Program-made: the position numbers and the translations under genes
Shown here: positions 9,255 to 18,050 of the stretch, one piece after another
How positions within the stretch are numbered: position 1 is the first letter of the stretch
Layout: every line of letters begins with the position of its first letter
Source of the DNA: Armatimonadota bacterium
Lineage (GTDB): Bacteria > Armatimonadota > Fimbriimonadia > Fimbriimonadales > Fimbriimonadaceae
Length of the DNA: 64,000 nucleotides
NCBI GenBank assembly: GCA_018268355.1
Contig: JAFDWR010000003.1
Span: forward strand, 1 to 64,000
Direction: 5' to 3'
The notes under the pieces: model-generated
What the model was told of the DNA's origin: nothing
Database searches by the model: none
Seen by the model: the letters and a program-made list of their open reading frames with translations, nothing else

Positions 9255-12200
9255 GGCTTGAGGGTCCTCGGGAATTCGGCGTGCTTGGAGAGCAGGCCAC
9301 CCAGGTCAGTGCCTTGTTGCAGGTCGACGATGGACCACGTTCCGCCCTGCTTTCGAATCAGGATGACGACGGGTCCACCGAAGTTGGCTTCGCCTTGCAT
9401 CGGTTGGCCGGAGATCGTTCCGAACTCGCCTGCCACTCGAATGATGGTCGTCGAGGCGAACACGACCTTCTGGCTCGCGCCGATCATCGTCTTCACCTTC
9501 TCGCGGATGGGATCAAAGATCGCCTTTCGCTCAGGGGCGGCGGTGACCGTCTTCGCGGCGGGGTCCGTCCTTGGCGTTGGCGGTGTTGTCGGAGTCGGGC
9601 TCGGCGGAGTCGTCGGCTTCGGTGTTGGCGACGGCGTGGGTTGCGGCGTCGGTGCAGGACCGCCGGTGCCGCTCAGCCGCAGGATGACCACCGGGTAGTT
9701 GGCATCTGTCGTCGCGAAGATCCACGAATCCGAGTCCTTCGAGGTCTGACCCGAGATCTTGGGGAATTCCGCACTGCCGTTATTCAGCGAGATCTCGCTG
9801 AGGTTCTGGATGTTGTCCACCTTGAAGTCGCTTGGGCGCTGGATCGTGTAGATCTTCACGAAGCTCGATTGGGCCGCTGTCGTCGTGTTCTTAAGCTTCA
9901 GGCTGAGCATGCCGCTCGCCGGCACCTTCAAGTTAAAGACCTTGGCCGGTCTCGATTCGCCGTTGGCATCGCGATAGGCTTCGTCTGCCCCCGCCGAAAT
10001 CGGTTGATCCGATTCGTTGGTGATCACGAAGGCTCCCTTCGTTCGGATCGGGACGAACTTCACCGAGATCGGGTTGCCGCCACCGAGGAAGGAGCGAACC
10101 GTGTAGGTCGCCGCCGACTCATTGCCATAGCTGCTGGCGGGAACGTCAACGGTGTCGGTGTATTCGCCTCGCTTGCCATTGAGCGGGGTCGTGTTGCCGT
10201 TTTGCGTCCTCGACCCCTTGATGATGCCGAACATCGGCGCTTGGTAAGTCAGCTGGACCGGCATCGAAGCACTCTTGGAGATGTCGACGAAGTCGGTGCC
10301 CAGGATGAGGACGGTCTGGTCTTGGGTGACAAAGCCGTTCTTCACCATGACCGACGCCGGGCTGCTGCCGAGGAGGACCAAGATGAACCAAAGGATTGGG
10401 ATCATCAGGAACCACGGAAGGGGGAAGATGCGCCATCGTTTGGCGGTGAGCTCAAGTTCGGCCGCTTGACCGCCGTTGGTGACATCGGTGACCGGATTGC
10501 CCTTGAGGGTCGCGCGGTCCTTTTCAACCCAACCCAGCCACCAGATTCCCTTTCGCCGGAACCTAAGGCGGTGGTCGACGGGCTGAGCGGGACGGTCGGG
10601 ACGGGGCGACTCGACGGTGTCGAATTCGCGGTCAAAGAGGTATCGCCACTTCGCGGTCTCGCGCAGGGTTTCCGATCCGACCGGTTGGCCATAGGCATCG
10701 TAGGTGAGCTCGGGGTCCTTTACCGAAAGCCGGTAGGCGGTGTCGGCGTTCCCTGGGTTTTCAACTCGGACCGGGAAGTCGAGGTGCTTGCGCCAGAATC
10801 CGACGGTCTGGACGGTGTCCTTGGCGGCGAGGGTGACGCGCGGCATCGCGCCGACCACGAGGTTGAGGTTCACCACGGTCGGCGGCTGGCCGAGAAGGCC
10901 ATAGCGGATCTGGAATCGATAGGAACCGGCCCTGGCATTCGCGGGCGGTTGCACGAGTGCGCTGATCATCCCGGTCGACTCGGGGTCAATGTTGATGATC
11001 TGCTGTTCGAGCGCGGTCCAGATTCCCTGGTGCGGCCAGTCGACCGCGATTTCGTAGTTCTGGGGAATCTGCGCTTGGTTCCGGATTTGGAACTTGACGC
11101 GCACACGCTCGCCGGGCCTCACCGTGATCGTGGAGCCGTTGGCGGGGTTGTCGATCGTTCGGTCAACCGCACTTTCCTGGACTCGCGCAGCGGGCGGAAC
11201 GAAGCTGGTTGGCGTGTGTTGGACCACGCGCGGTTCGACCTTCGGTGGCTCGACCACGTTGGGGAGCTGCTCCGGCTCGGGCTCGGGTTCTGGCTCGAAC
11301 TTCGGGATATTGAGCTTGCCGATCGCGCCGCCGTAGTCGGCTTCGGGCACGGCTGGCTTCGGATACTGGACCACGCGCGGCTCGGGCTGCTTGGGCGGTT
11401 CGGGCGCTTTGGGCGGCTCCGGTGCGGGAGGTGGCGGCGCGGGAGCCGCAACCTTGGGTGGTTCGGGGGCCTTCGGTGGCTCTGGCGCAGGAGATGGTGG
11501 CGCAGGTGCAACGACCTTTGGCGGCTCGGGAGCAGGAGGCGGTGGCGCAGGAGCTGCGACCTTGGGTGGCTCCGGCGCAGGAGGAGCGATGGCCTCAACC
11601 TTTGGAGGCTCTGGGGACTTCGGTGGCTCTGGCGCAGGAGGCGGAGGTGCGGATGCAGCGACCTTGGGTGGCTCGGGGGCCTTTGGGGGTTCCGGCGCAG
11701 GAGGAGGCGGCGGTGCGGGAGCAGCGACCTTGGGTGGCTCGGGCGCGGGAGGTGCGACGGCTTCAAGCTTGGGAGGCTCGGGAGCCTTTGGGGGTTCCGG
11801 CGCAGGAGGCGGAGGTGCGGGTGCAGCGACCTTTGGGGGCTCGGGAGCGGGAGGCGGAGGCGGCACAGGTGCAGCGACCTCTACCTTGGGAGGCTCTGGG
11901 GCCTTGGGAGGCTCGGGTGCCTTGGGTGGTTCGGGTGCAGGTATGGCGACCTTTGGAGGCTCAGGCGCGGGAGGCGCGATGACCTCAACCTTGGGAGGCT
12001 CGGGTGCCTTCGGAGGTTCCGGCGCAGGAGCAGGCGGTGCAGGTGCAACGACCTTCGGCGGCTCTGGCGCAGGAGGCGGTGGTGCAGGTGCAGCGACCTG
12101 AGGAGGCTCCGGAGCCTTGGGAGGCTCGGGGGCGGGCATGTCCGGCAGCGGCGACCACGAGTAGGAGGCGGCGGGCTCGGCCTTGGGTGCCTCTTCCTTT

Positions 12201-12712
12201 GCCTGCACGGGTTCGGGGGCAGGGGTGGGATCGGCAACGGGCGTCGGCACCGGCTCTGGATCAGCGACCGGCTCCGGCTCAGGCTCAGGCTCAGGTTCAG
12301 GCTCGGGTTCTGGCTCGGGCTCGGGCTCGGGCTCAGGCTCCGGCTCTGGTTCCGGTTCCGGTTCAGGTTCAGGTTCCGGCAACGCGGCCGCATCCCACGA
12401 CACCGAATACTCGCGAGGACCCTCACCGTCAATCGGCTCGCCGTTCATCAGGAACGAGATGCCGATCATCGCGACGCCCTCGGCGGTGCCGGGCGGGACT
12501 GAAAGAATCAGACGAGGCGTCGCAAAACCGAAAGCGCCCGCCGCAGCGGTCGCCTTCTTTTCCTCAAAGTGGAGGGGGCCAATCCCGTTCACCTGGAGGC
12601 TAAATCGGGAAAGCGTGTCGTTCGGGTTCTCGAACTCAAAGGCGAGCTCGAGCGTTTCGCCTGCCGCGATCTTGTAGCGGCCTCCGGATAAAGGGTTTTG
12701 ATATGACGCCAC
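9251..12712 (-). CDS. Very large single-pass membrane protein with long Pro/Glu repeat tether
   Basis: A 1,153-residue protein. Residues 1-110 are a beta domain ([20 protein letters not shown]). Residues 112-148 are almost pure PE dipeptides. From about 188 to 440 come dozens of [20 protein letters not shown] units, a stiff extended proline-rich tether. Residues 510-745 hold two or more Ig-like domains ([29 protein letters not shown]). One membrane helix lies at about 761-785 ([15 protein letters not shown]). The C-terminal 370 residues are beta-rich and end with a Pro/Thr-rich linker and a small domain. There is no signal peptide, so the N-terminus with the tether is probably cytoplasmic. 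It is translationally coupled (ATGA) to the related 766-residue gene. A tether linking a baseplate to the membrane is the best guess from position. Confidence 0.75.
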   Translation of the reverse strand: MASYQNPLSGGRYKIAAGETLELAFEFENPNDTLSRFSLQVNGIGPLHFEEKKATAAAGAFGFATPRLILSVPPGTAEGVAMIGISFLMNGEPIDGEGPREYSVSWDAAALPEPEPEPEPEPEPEPEPEPEPEPEPEPEPEPEPEPEPVADPEPVPTPVADPTPAPEPVQAKEEAPKAEPAASYSWSPLPDMPAPEPPKAPEPPQVAAPAPPPPAPEPPKVVAPAPPAPAPEPPKAPEPPKVEVIAPPAPEPPKVAIPAPEPPKAPEPPKAPEPPKVEVAAPVPPPPPAPEPPKVAAPAPPPPAPEPPKAPEPPKLEAVAPPAPEPPKVAAPAPPPPPAPEPPKAPEPPKVAASAPPPPAPEPPKSPEPPKVEAIAPPAPEPPKVAAPAPPPPAPEPPKVVAPAPPSPAPEPPKAPEPPKVAAPAPPPPAPEPPKAPEPPKQPEPRVVQYPKPAVPEADYGGAIGKLNIPKFEPEPEPEPEQLPNVVEPPKVEPRVVQHTPTSFVPPAARVQESAVDRTIDNPANGSTITVRPGERVRVKFQIRNQAQIPQNYEIAVDWPHQGIWTALEQQIINIDPESTGMISALVQPPANARAGSYRFQIRYGLLGQPPTVVNLNLVVGAMPRVTLAAKDTVQTVGFWRKHLDFPVRVENPGNADTAYRLSVKDPELTYDAYGQPVGSETLRETAKWRYLFDREFDTVESPRPDRPAQPVDHRLRFRRKGIWWLGWVEKDRATLKGNPVTDVTNGGQAAELELTAKRWRIFPLPWFLMIPILWFILVLLGSSPASVMVKNGFVTQDQTVLILGTDFVDISKSASMPVQLTYQAPMFGIIKGSRTQNGNTTPLNGKRGEYTDTVDVPASSYGNESAATYTVRSFLGGGNPISVKFVPIRTKGAFVITNESDQPISAGADEAYRDANGESRPAKVFNLKVPASGMLSLKLKNTTTAAQSSFVKIYTIQRPSDFKVDNIQNLSEISLNNGSAEFPKISGQTSKDSDSWIFATTDANYPVVILRLSGTGGPAPTPQPTPSPTPKPTTPPSPTPTTPPTPRTDPAAKTVTAAPERKAIFDPIREKVKTMIGASQKVVFASTTIIRVAGEFGTISGQPMQGEANFGGPVVILIRKQGGTWSIVDLQQGTDLGGLLSKHAEFPRTLKP
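11385..12150 (-). repeat. [12 protein letters not shown]-coding repeat array
   Basis: Roughly 760 bases of degenerate tandem repeats inside the large membrane protein gene, coding for [11 protein letters not shown] and [14 protein letters not shown] units. Units differ at synonymous and a few replacement positions (Val/Ile/Leu before AAPAP), so the array is not a very recent expansion. Because of the codon pattern, other frames also appear open here; those frames are artefacts. Confidence 0.9.
12269..12379 (-). repeat. Pro-Glu dipeptide-coding repeat
   Basis: About 110 bases of hexamer repeat (CCNGAG/CCNGAA on the minus strand) coding for a nearly uninterrupted PE run that links the N-terminal beta domain to the EPPK array. 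The array is low-complexity, so its length may vary between strains. Confidence 0.88.
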
Positions 12713-12714
12713 GA

Positions 12715-13923
12715 TTAATCCTTACCGTCCTCATCTTGCACCGGAGCGGCCCCTTTCCCGCTCCCCCCTGTCATCGCGTCGAGTTGGAATCGGCGGCGAC
12801 GATAGGCAGCAAAGGCCAAGATGTTCAATCCAAATTCCTGAGCGGCGCGGATTCGCTCTCTCGATTCCACACCGTCGACCTTGTCGAGCACGCCCTGCCA
12901 CGCCCCACCATAGTTGAACGAGCTAAACAGGATCGAGCCCGATTCGTCGATGAGCAGCTCACCCTTCTGCTCTGCCCCTGCGGGCGGTCCCGCAAAGACG
13001 TGGTGCGAGCTAAAGAGCGGGTGGCCCGCCGGGACTGGCTTCATCTTCGAGTTAAGCTTCTTCACGATCTCGAGGAAGCACTCCTTGAAGTCGGCATTGC
13101 CTCCGACAGACTCGCAGAAAAGGAATCCACCGTTGTTCAGGTACTCGCCGAGGCCCGAGATCTCCTTCGAGAGGGGCTGGAACGCTTCCTCACCGGCGGC
13201 ATAGAGCATGATCGGCGACTCGTCGCCATGCTTTTGGAGCAACCGATAGGGTCCGACGAAATCGAGGTGAAAACCGCGTCCGTTGCCTTCACGGATGAGG
13301 TTCCAGAGGCCCGCCCGGTTGGGCTTCCAAGCCTCCGGGTTGTCGACGGGAACGACGCCGAGTTCGCCCATCGCGCCGTCCGCATAGCAATGCGGGAAGG
13401 CGATCGGGCGGTGAAGAAGGTTGATCTCGTCGCGCTCGGGGTCGAACGGGTTGCGCGCGTCCTTCGGGGCAGCTTTTGCCGACGACCGGTCAATCCTCGC
13501 GAGTTCGATCTGGGGTGAAGCGGGGCGAGTGGTCGAAGCGGCGACGATGCGACCTTCGACGAGCCGCGAATACTTCACGCCACCACCCACCGAAATGCCC
13601 GAGGCCGCGTCGAGCGTTTCCTCGAAGGCGATCGTGATGTAGGTCTGGCCAGCCTGGCTCAAGTTCAACGAAACGGGCGCATCGAGGACCACGGTCTTGC
13701 CGGTGTCGGTCACTGCGACTCCGGGGGCCACCGTCACGCCTGCTTTGCTCGCCACGACTTCGAGTCCAAAGACAACGCCCGGCCGGTGGTGGGCCATGAG
13801 GTGAAGCTGAGAATGCGAGCTGTGATACCCATGCGCTTCGCGCCAAACCGCCTCGTCAATGGGCAGTTCATTGAACGGGTTGACGCCGGTGATTCGTTGG
13901 CTGATGAGGTTACTGAGCGACAT
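12715..13923 (-). CDS. DUF4159-containing protein of the injection-system operon
   Basis: A 402-residue protein. The first 130 residues contain [28 protein letters not shown], broken here into motif words: the opening resembles N-terminal regions of tail-associated proteins in phage-like injection clusters, with an early Asp/Glu-Ala-x-x-x-x-Ala-His-x-Tyr-His pattern. Residues about 180-350 look like DUF4159 ([31 protein letters not shown]), a flavodoxin/GATase-like fold. The tail is polar. It lies two bases before the large membrane protein gene and 18 bases after the tail-protein gene, so it belongs to the baseplate set. Its job is unknown; a peripheral baseplate or tail-fibre adaptor role is inferred from position. 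Confidence 0.72.
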   Translation of the reverse strand: MSLSNLISQRITGVNPFNELPIDEAVWREAHGYHSSHSQLHLMAHHRPGVVFGLEVVASKAGVTVAPGVAVTDTGKTVVLDAPVSLNLSQAGQTYITIAFEETLDAASGISVGGGVKYSRLVEGRIVAASTTRPASPQIELARIDRSSAKAAPKDARNPFDPERDEINLLHRPIAFPHCYADGAMGELGVVPVDNPEAWKPNRAGLWNLIREGNGRGFHLDFVGPYRLLQKHGDESPIMLYAAGEEAFQPLSKEISGLGEYLNNGGFLFCESVGGNADFKECFLEIVKKLNSKMKPVPAGHPLFSSHHVFAGPPAGAEQKGELLIDESGSILFSSFNYGGAWQGVLDKVDGVESRERIRAAQEFGLNILAFAAYRRRRFQLDAMTGGSGKGAAPVQDEDGKD

Positions 13924-13941
13924 GGTGAACTTCCGACTGGT

Positions 13942-15024
13942 TTATGTGGACACCTTGCGGGTGACGCGGAGCGAATAAGCCGTGTGGGCGGGCTTTTCAA
14001 ATTGGATGATGTCGTGGAGGACTTTCTCGACTGCCGGTGAGGGATCGTCGAGGCTGACCTGGACCACAAAGGTGTGGGGCGGGACGTTGCCGAGCTTGGT
14101 GTCGCCCATGATCGCCTTTCCGAGGGTCATTCCCTCCACGGGTTGGTCGAGGATCACGGGGACCTCGCCGGTGTAAATCTGGATGTAGCGCGAGAGGCCG
14201 CGCTTGGTGCCGCGCCACCGGAAGAGCTCGACTGCTTCGCGGATGAGTCGTCGCCGCTTCATCTCGGGCCAATTGTCGTCGAGCGGCATGCAAACCCAAG
14301 TCGCAAGGAAGATCAGGAACGAGGGCGGGGCGGACTCGGGCCCAAAGAGCGCGTCGAGGCTGTTGAGCGTCTGCTGGAGGGGTCGAAAAGCGTCTTCACA
14401 GCCGAGAAGGAAGCGCTCGAAGAACGGCGAGTGGCCGGGGTCGTCGAGCATCCGCCGCTCGTCTTGCATCGCCTCGGCGTAGATGCCGGGGAGCATCTCG
14501 AGGAAGCTGCTCGGCGGGTGCTTAAACTCGATGAGAGCAGGCAGTCGCTCGGCCTGACCGCCCGACTTCTTGTCGCTGATGTCCTCCGCGACGAGGTCAA
14601 TCGTATAGATGCCAGCGTCGGTTTCCCCGTCGAGGGTAGGGACCAATCCGAGGCGGACACGGCGCGTCTCGCCCGCCGCGACGAGGATCTGGAGAACGGT
14701 ATCGTCTTCGCTGAGAACGTCTTGAGCTTCAAGCGCGGCCCCGCCTTGGAGGTCGCGGGCATGGCGCGTGATGTAGCTGAATCGGTGCCACCTTGCCTTC
14801 CAGCGCGAGCCCTCCACCCGTAGCCGAAGCAACCGGTGGCGCTTGTCCTCGTTCGTGAGGATGATGTCGATCCCTTCGTCGCGGCGGACGCGGTGGTATT
14901 GGAGCCCAATGGAGTCGGGAGAAACCCCGCGCAGCACCGGATACAGCTCGACCGCCGCCTGGGATGCCCCCAGTCGAACGTCGACCCCTTCCAGTCCTGC
15001 CGAACTCGACACCACCGTACTCAA
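13942..15024 (-). CDS. Phage tail-like protein (P2 gpI / TIGR02242 type) of a contractile injection system
   Basis: A 360-residue protein. The C-terminal half matches the tail-protein domain found in tail-like injection systems: FLEMLPGIYAEAM, FFERFLLGCEDAFRPL, then FLATWVCMPLDDNWPE followed by KRRRLIREAVELFRWRGTK and YIQIYTG. In phage this domain sits in the baseplate wedge. The N-terminal 170 residues form a beta-rich extra domain that binds nothing I can name. Gaps of 3 and 18 bases to its neighbours place it firmly in the operon. No targeting signal is seen, so it is expected in the cytoplasm as part of the assembled baseplate. Confidence 0.88.
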   Translation of the reverse strand: MSTVVSSSAGLEGVDVRLGASQAAVELYPVLRGVSPDSIGLQYHRVRRDEGIDIILTNEDKRHRLLRLRVEGSRWKARWHRFSYITRHARDLQGGAALEAQDVLSEDDTVLQILVAAGETRRVRLGLVPTLDGETDAGIYTIDLVAEDISDKKSGGQAERLPALIEFKHPPSSFLEMLPGIYAEAMQDERRMLDDPGHSPFFERFLLGCEDAFRPLQQTLNSLDALFGPESAPPSFLIFLATWVCMPLDDNWPEMKRRRLIREAVELFRWRGTKRGLSRYIQIYTGEVPVILDQPVEGMTLGKAIMGDTKLGNVPPHTFVVQVSLDDPSPAVEKVLHDIIQFEKPAHTAYSLRVTRKVST

Positions 15025-15027
15025 GCC

Positions 15028-17145
15028 TTAGAGTGCCTCCTCGCCCGCACCGACCGCCGACATCGGCACGACCTTGATGACGTGGTTGCGCGAGGCAAAG
15101 AGCTGACCTTCGCCAAGGCCGACGCCTTCCGCGTTCGAGATCACCGTTTCCGTGCCCAAAACGCCTTCTTCGGCATTCTTGAGCGTCGAGGTCTTGATCT
15201 GCGCGTCGAGCAAGAACGCGACGCCGCGAACGCTTCCCACCTGGGCATAGATGTCGGCCAGGGTGAGCGTTCGGCGCGTCGGCCATCCCTTGCCGGTCGG
15301 CCCGCCAAAGAGGGGATGGATGTAGCGATAAAGCGCCTCTTCCACGCGGCGCGCGACCATTTCGGCATCGGCGCGCGGGTCGGCAACGAGTCGAATCTCG
15401 GTGCCAACAAAGACGTAATCGGGTTCGCCGACATCGAGCATCGCGGTGAGCAATCGGCGCTCGTCGAGGAACTTGTAAACCTCGTCGACGATCGCATCCG
15501 ACACCTTGAGGTCACGCGGTGCGGGCGCGATGAGGTCGGGCGGCATCTGGGTAACGAGGGCGACGCGCACAATTCCCGGCCGAACGACCGGACGACGGGC
15601 CGCGCTCGGGTGAACGGTCGGCTGGATGCAGACCGCGCGTCCCACGCCGCTCGAGGCCTTCTCGGCGAGGAACTCATAGTCCTCGGCGGTGACCGCTCGG
15701 TTGCGGATTCGCAGGATCTCGCGGGCTCGCATCTTGGCGCGGGCGAGCTCTTCGCGGTCACGCCCGCCGCTCGCGCGGACAGGGTTGGTGACGTCGGCGA
15801 TGTATTCGACCCCAGACTTCATGATCCGGACCGTGTGCTCACGGACGTTGCCGAGCGCGCCGCCGCCAACGCGGTAACGCCGGAAAACGATGTTCATGCC
15901 CTTTTCGGGCACCGCTCCGTACTGCCGACTCGAACCATCAGGCTGGAGGATGACGGGGCCAAAGAAGACCTCGCCGGTGAGCGCATCAAGGTGGAAAACC
16001 TTGTCCTCAGGACCGGCATTGCTGAAGTCTTCCACCGGACTCCATTCCGCCCACTCGTCGGTGGGGATGCCGTCGGGACCCACGAGCAGCGTTTCCTCGG
16101 GGGCGAGCTTGAGAACGGGTTCTTCGCGAAGCCGGAAGACTTGACCGGGAAGGCCGTCGCTCTGGCCGAGGACCTCCATGTGGACCACTCGTGCGTGGCT
16201 CGCAGGGACGGTTCCTCCGATTGTCTGGGCGGCAAATGCGGTGATGACCGGAGTGGCCTCGTAGGGGTCGGGGCGAAGCTGCTCGACGCCGCGCGGGGGC
16301 AGGTCGTCGGGCGAAACCGTGTAGCGCACTCGGACCCAGATCGCGCGGTGACCGCTGAGCGACTTCGGCTCGGTGTCCCCTGGCAAGGCCAAGATGACGC
16401 TGCCCGTGCGGTTGAATCCAAAGGTGGTGTCAGAAGTGACCTCGAGCGGCACCCAGGAGGCGTCGCCAGAACTCCAAACTTCCCACTTCTGGGCAGGGTA
16501 ATCCTCGTTGAGGCCGGTGGCGGCAGCGGTCACGCAGTCGAAGTCGATTTCGATCAGGTTGCCCGCGATCTCGCCTTCAAAGCCAAGGTACATCGCATCG
16601 CCCGCTCCGGGATGATCGGAGAACAGTTTGAACTCCGAGCTCTTGCCGGGCTTTAACGACTTCCCAAGTTGAATCTCTTCACTCGCGAGTCCGTTTCGAC
16701 CCGGGACCGAATAGACGTGCTCCAGCCGGGGGCGGACCATCTTGAGGTCCTCGTCGGTAGCGAACTCAATCGACGATTCGGTCTCCGTACGCAACGTTCC
16801 CGCGACGGTCTTGCCCTTCGGGAGAGCGATGACGACATTGTCGTTGCGCGCGTCGTCGGTGATGCCCGTGCTCAGGAGGAATCGGAGCTGCGTTCGCGCC
16901 GACTCGGGCGGCTCCAGCTCGATGCCGATCATTTCGAGATACTTGATGTAGTTCTTCTCCGGCACCTGATTGAGCCGAAAAAGAGCCATCTCGGTCATGT
17001 AGGCAAAGAGCTCAAGCAGCGTCACGCCGGGGTCGCTGACGTTGTGGTCTGTCCACTCGGGACAGCGGAGGCCGATCTGTCTCTTGACGTCGTCGACGAT
17101 CTCCTGAAACTTGCGCGTATCGAGATTGGGGGAAGGCAGAGACAC
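15028..17145 (-). CDS. Baseplate J/gp6-like assembly protein (TIGR02243 type)
   Basis: A 705-residue baseplate wedge protein. The N-terminus carries the classical block CPEWTDHNVSDPGVTLLELF followed by AYMTEMALFRLNQVPEKNY. The middle contains GGRDREELARAKMRAREIL and the NRAVTAEDYEFLA motif typical of baseplate J proteins, and the C-terminus has the GWPTRRTLTLADIYAQV region. The length fits the large TIGR02243 form rather than the roughly 300-residue P2 J protein. It begins three bases after the gp25 stop and ends three bases before the gpI-like gene, the same gp25-J-I order seen in known tail-like loci. It would form the ring that couples the spike complex to sheath contraction. Confidence 0.92.
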   Translation of the reverse strand: MSLPSPNLDTRKFQEIVDDVKRQIGLRCPEWTDHNVSDPGVTLLELFAYMTEMALFRLNQVPEKNYIKYLEMIGIELEPPESARTQLRFLLSTGITDDARNDNVVIALPKGKTVAGTLRTETESSIEFATDEDLKMVRPRLEHVYSVPGRNGLASEEIQLGKSLKPGKSSEFKLFSDHPGAGDAMYLGFEGEIAGNLIEIDFDCVTAAATGLNEDYPAQKWEVWSSGDASWVPLEVTSDTTFGFNRTGSVILALPGDTEPKSLSGHRAIWVRVRYTVSPDDLPPRGVEQLRPDPYEATPVITAFAAQTIGGTVPASHARVVHMEVLGQSDGLPGQVFRLREEPVLKLAPEETLLVGPDGIPTDEWAEWSPVEDFSNAGPEDKVFHLDALTGEVFFGPVILQPDGSSRQYGAVPEKGMNIVFRRYRVGGGALGNVREHTVRIMKSGVEYIADVTNPVRASGGRDREELARAKMRAREILRIRNRAVTAEDYEFLAEKASSGVGRAVCIQPTVHPSAARRPVVRPGIVRVALVTQMPPDLIAPAPRDLKVSDAIVDEVYKFLDERRLLTAMLDVGEPDYVFVGTEIRLVADPRADAEMVARRVEEALYRYIHPLFGGPTGKGWPTRRTLTLADIYAQVGSVRGVAFLLDAQIKTSTLKNAEEGVLGTETVISNAEGVGLGEGQLFASRNHVIKVVPMSAVGAGEEAL

Positions 17146-17148
17146 GGC

Positions 17149-17556
17149 CTATTCTTCTCCTGGGATCGTGTAGAAGGGGAAAACCAGATTGCGCTCGCTG
17201 TTGATCACGGGGATGAGATAGCGTATCTCAACGTTGAGCCGACTGGGGTTCTCGTAGTCGGGATAAGCCATGATCTCGCGAACCTCGATGCGGGGTTCCC
17301 AGCGTCGAAGCGCCTCATAAACGTATCGTTTGGCGAGTCCAGCAGTGGCAGGGTCATTGGGCGCAAAGAGCAGCGAATGGATCTCACAGCCAAACTCTGG
17401 GCGCATGGGGCGCTCGCCCGGTCGGGTGGCAATGATCATGCGGATCGCTTCCTCGATATCTTGCTCTTGATGAACAAGCTCGATTCGGCCACGGGAATCG
17501 AGGCGAGGCGGAAACTTCCAGCCCGATCCCAAAAAGTCTTTGATGTCGCTTGGCAC
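17149..17556 (-). CDS. gp25/gpW-like baseplate wedge protein
   Basis: A 135-residue protein of the T4 gp25 / Afp9 family, which seeds sheath assembly on the baseplate. Family features are EQDIEEAIRMIIATRPGERP followed by MRPEFGCEIHSLLFAP, the conserved Arg-Pro-Glu-Phe-Gly element, and the WEPRIEV strand. It is the first gene of the operon. The GTG start at 17556 has a G-rich stretch (GGGGGG) just upstream, and a candidate promoter lies at 17583-17611. Presence of gp25 implies that a sheath protein exists in this organism, although none is encoded in this window. Confidence 0.93.
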   Translation of the reverse strand: MPSDIKDFLGSGWKFPPRLDSRGRIELVHQEQDIEEAIRMIIATRPGERPMRPEFGCEIHSLLFAPNDPATAGLAKRYVYEALRRWEPRIEVREIMAYPDYENPSRLNVEIRYLIPVINSERNLVFPFYTIPGEE

Positions 17557-17582
17557 AGTTCCCCCCAGGTGCTCCCAAGCTC

Positions 17583-17611
17583 ACTTTAGCAGAATCATTT
17601 GCCCTTGAGAA
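17583..17611 (-). promoter_or_regulatory. Candidate promoter of the injection-system operon
   Basis: On the minus strand, TTCTCA (17606-17611) is 17 bases from TAAAGT (17583-17588), and the latter is preceded by TGC, giving an extended -10. Transcription would begin near 17577, about 20 bases before the gp25 start. The divergent gene at 17650 shares this intergenic region. Motif-based prediction only. Confidence 0.5.
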
Positions 17612-17649
17612 GGGAGCATTTTTGCCAATCATCTTGCTAGGAAATCCTC

Positions 17650-18042
17650 ATGAGCGAGAAAGTCTCTGGCTACGATCACAGCAAGTCGCGAAAGCGATGG
17701 GCCAGCGCCTATGAATCCGTCCCCTTCCGGGCGGCGGCGAACTGGCTTCGAGACTGGAAGGACGTCCTTGAAGACCTTCCCTATCTTCGCTCAATGCGTC
17801 CCGGCGAAAAGGACCCCACCGAGATTGTGGGCGCGCTTCAGCTGGTGATCAACCTCGACGCAAATTCGCTCCCTGGAGTCCAGGCCGACATCGAGAAGCT
17901 CTGGAAGACCCTGAGCAAGGGCATGGAAGCTTCGCATGCCTTCTATCCCAGCGCCGATGGTTTCCTGTTCCAATACGGGGCGATGATCGACGAGCAGTAT
18001 GTGACCGGATCGATCAGCGTCAACTGCCGTCGCGCGGCGTAG
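17650..18042 (+). CDS. Protein of unknown function, 130 residues
   Basis: A soluble, Trp- and Lys-rich protein without signal or membrane segments. The N-terminal part has KRWASAYESVPFRAAANWLRDW and a central EIVGALQLVINLDAN strand; the end is SISVNCRRAA. I recognise no family. The gene is divergent from the baseplate operon and eight bases before mvaB, with its stop codon inside the TAGAAT that may serve as an mvaB -10 box. Co-transcription with mvaB is possible but says little about its job. Confidence 0.7.
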   Translation: MSEKVSGYDHSKSRKRWASAYESVPFRAAANWLRDWKDVLEDLPYLRSMRPGEKDPTEIVGALQLVINLDANSLPGVQADIEKLWKTLSKGMEASHAFYPSADGFLFQYGAMIDEQYVTGSISVNCRRAA

Positions 18043-18050
18043 AATGGGGC

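Noticed and set aside
11391-12101. Plus-strand GGSGAGGG-coding frame resembling a glycine-rich structural protein
   Set aside because: The exact complement of the EPPK/APAPPPP repeat; low complexity arises from the repeat itself, and it has no start signal or context.
12269-12379. Direct repeats that could suggest a CRISPR array
   Set aside because: Units are hexamers with no spacers and code for Pro-Glu within a longer open frame.
9281-12502. Plus-strand open frame of 1,073 codons opposite the large membrane protein
   Set aside because: It is a shadow of the GC-rich Pro/Glu repeat on the minus strand: its product is Arg/Leu-rich with no recognisable domain, while the minus frame has ordered Ig-like domains, a membrane helix and ATGA coupling to neighbours.
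1491-17556. Ordinary prophage remnant
   Set aside because: No integrase, capsid, terminase, portal, lysis or attachment sequence is present; baseplate proteins are the large forms typical of domesticated injection systems and are coupled to host-type caspase genes.
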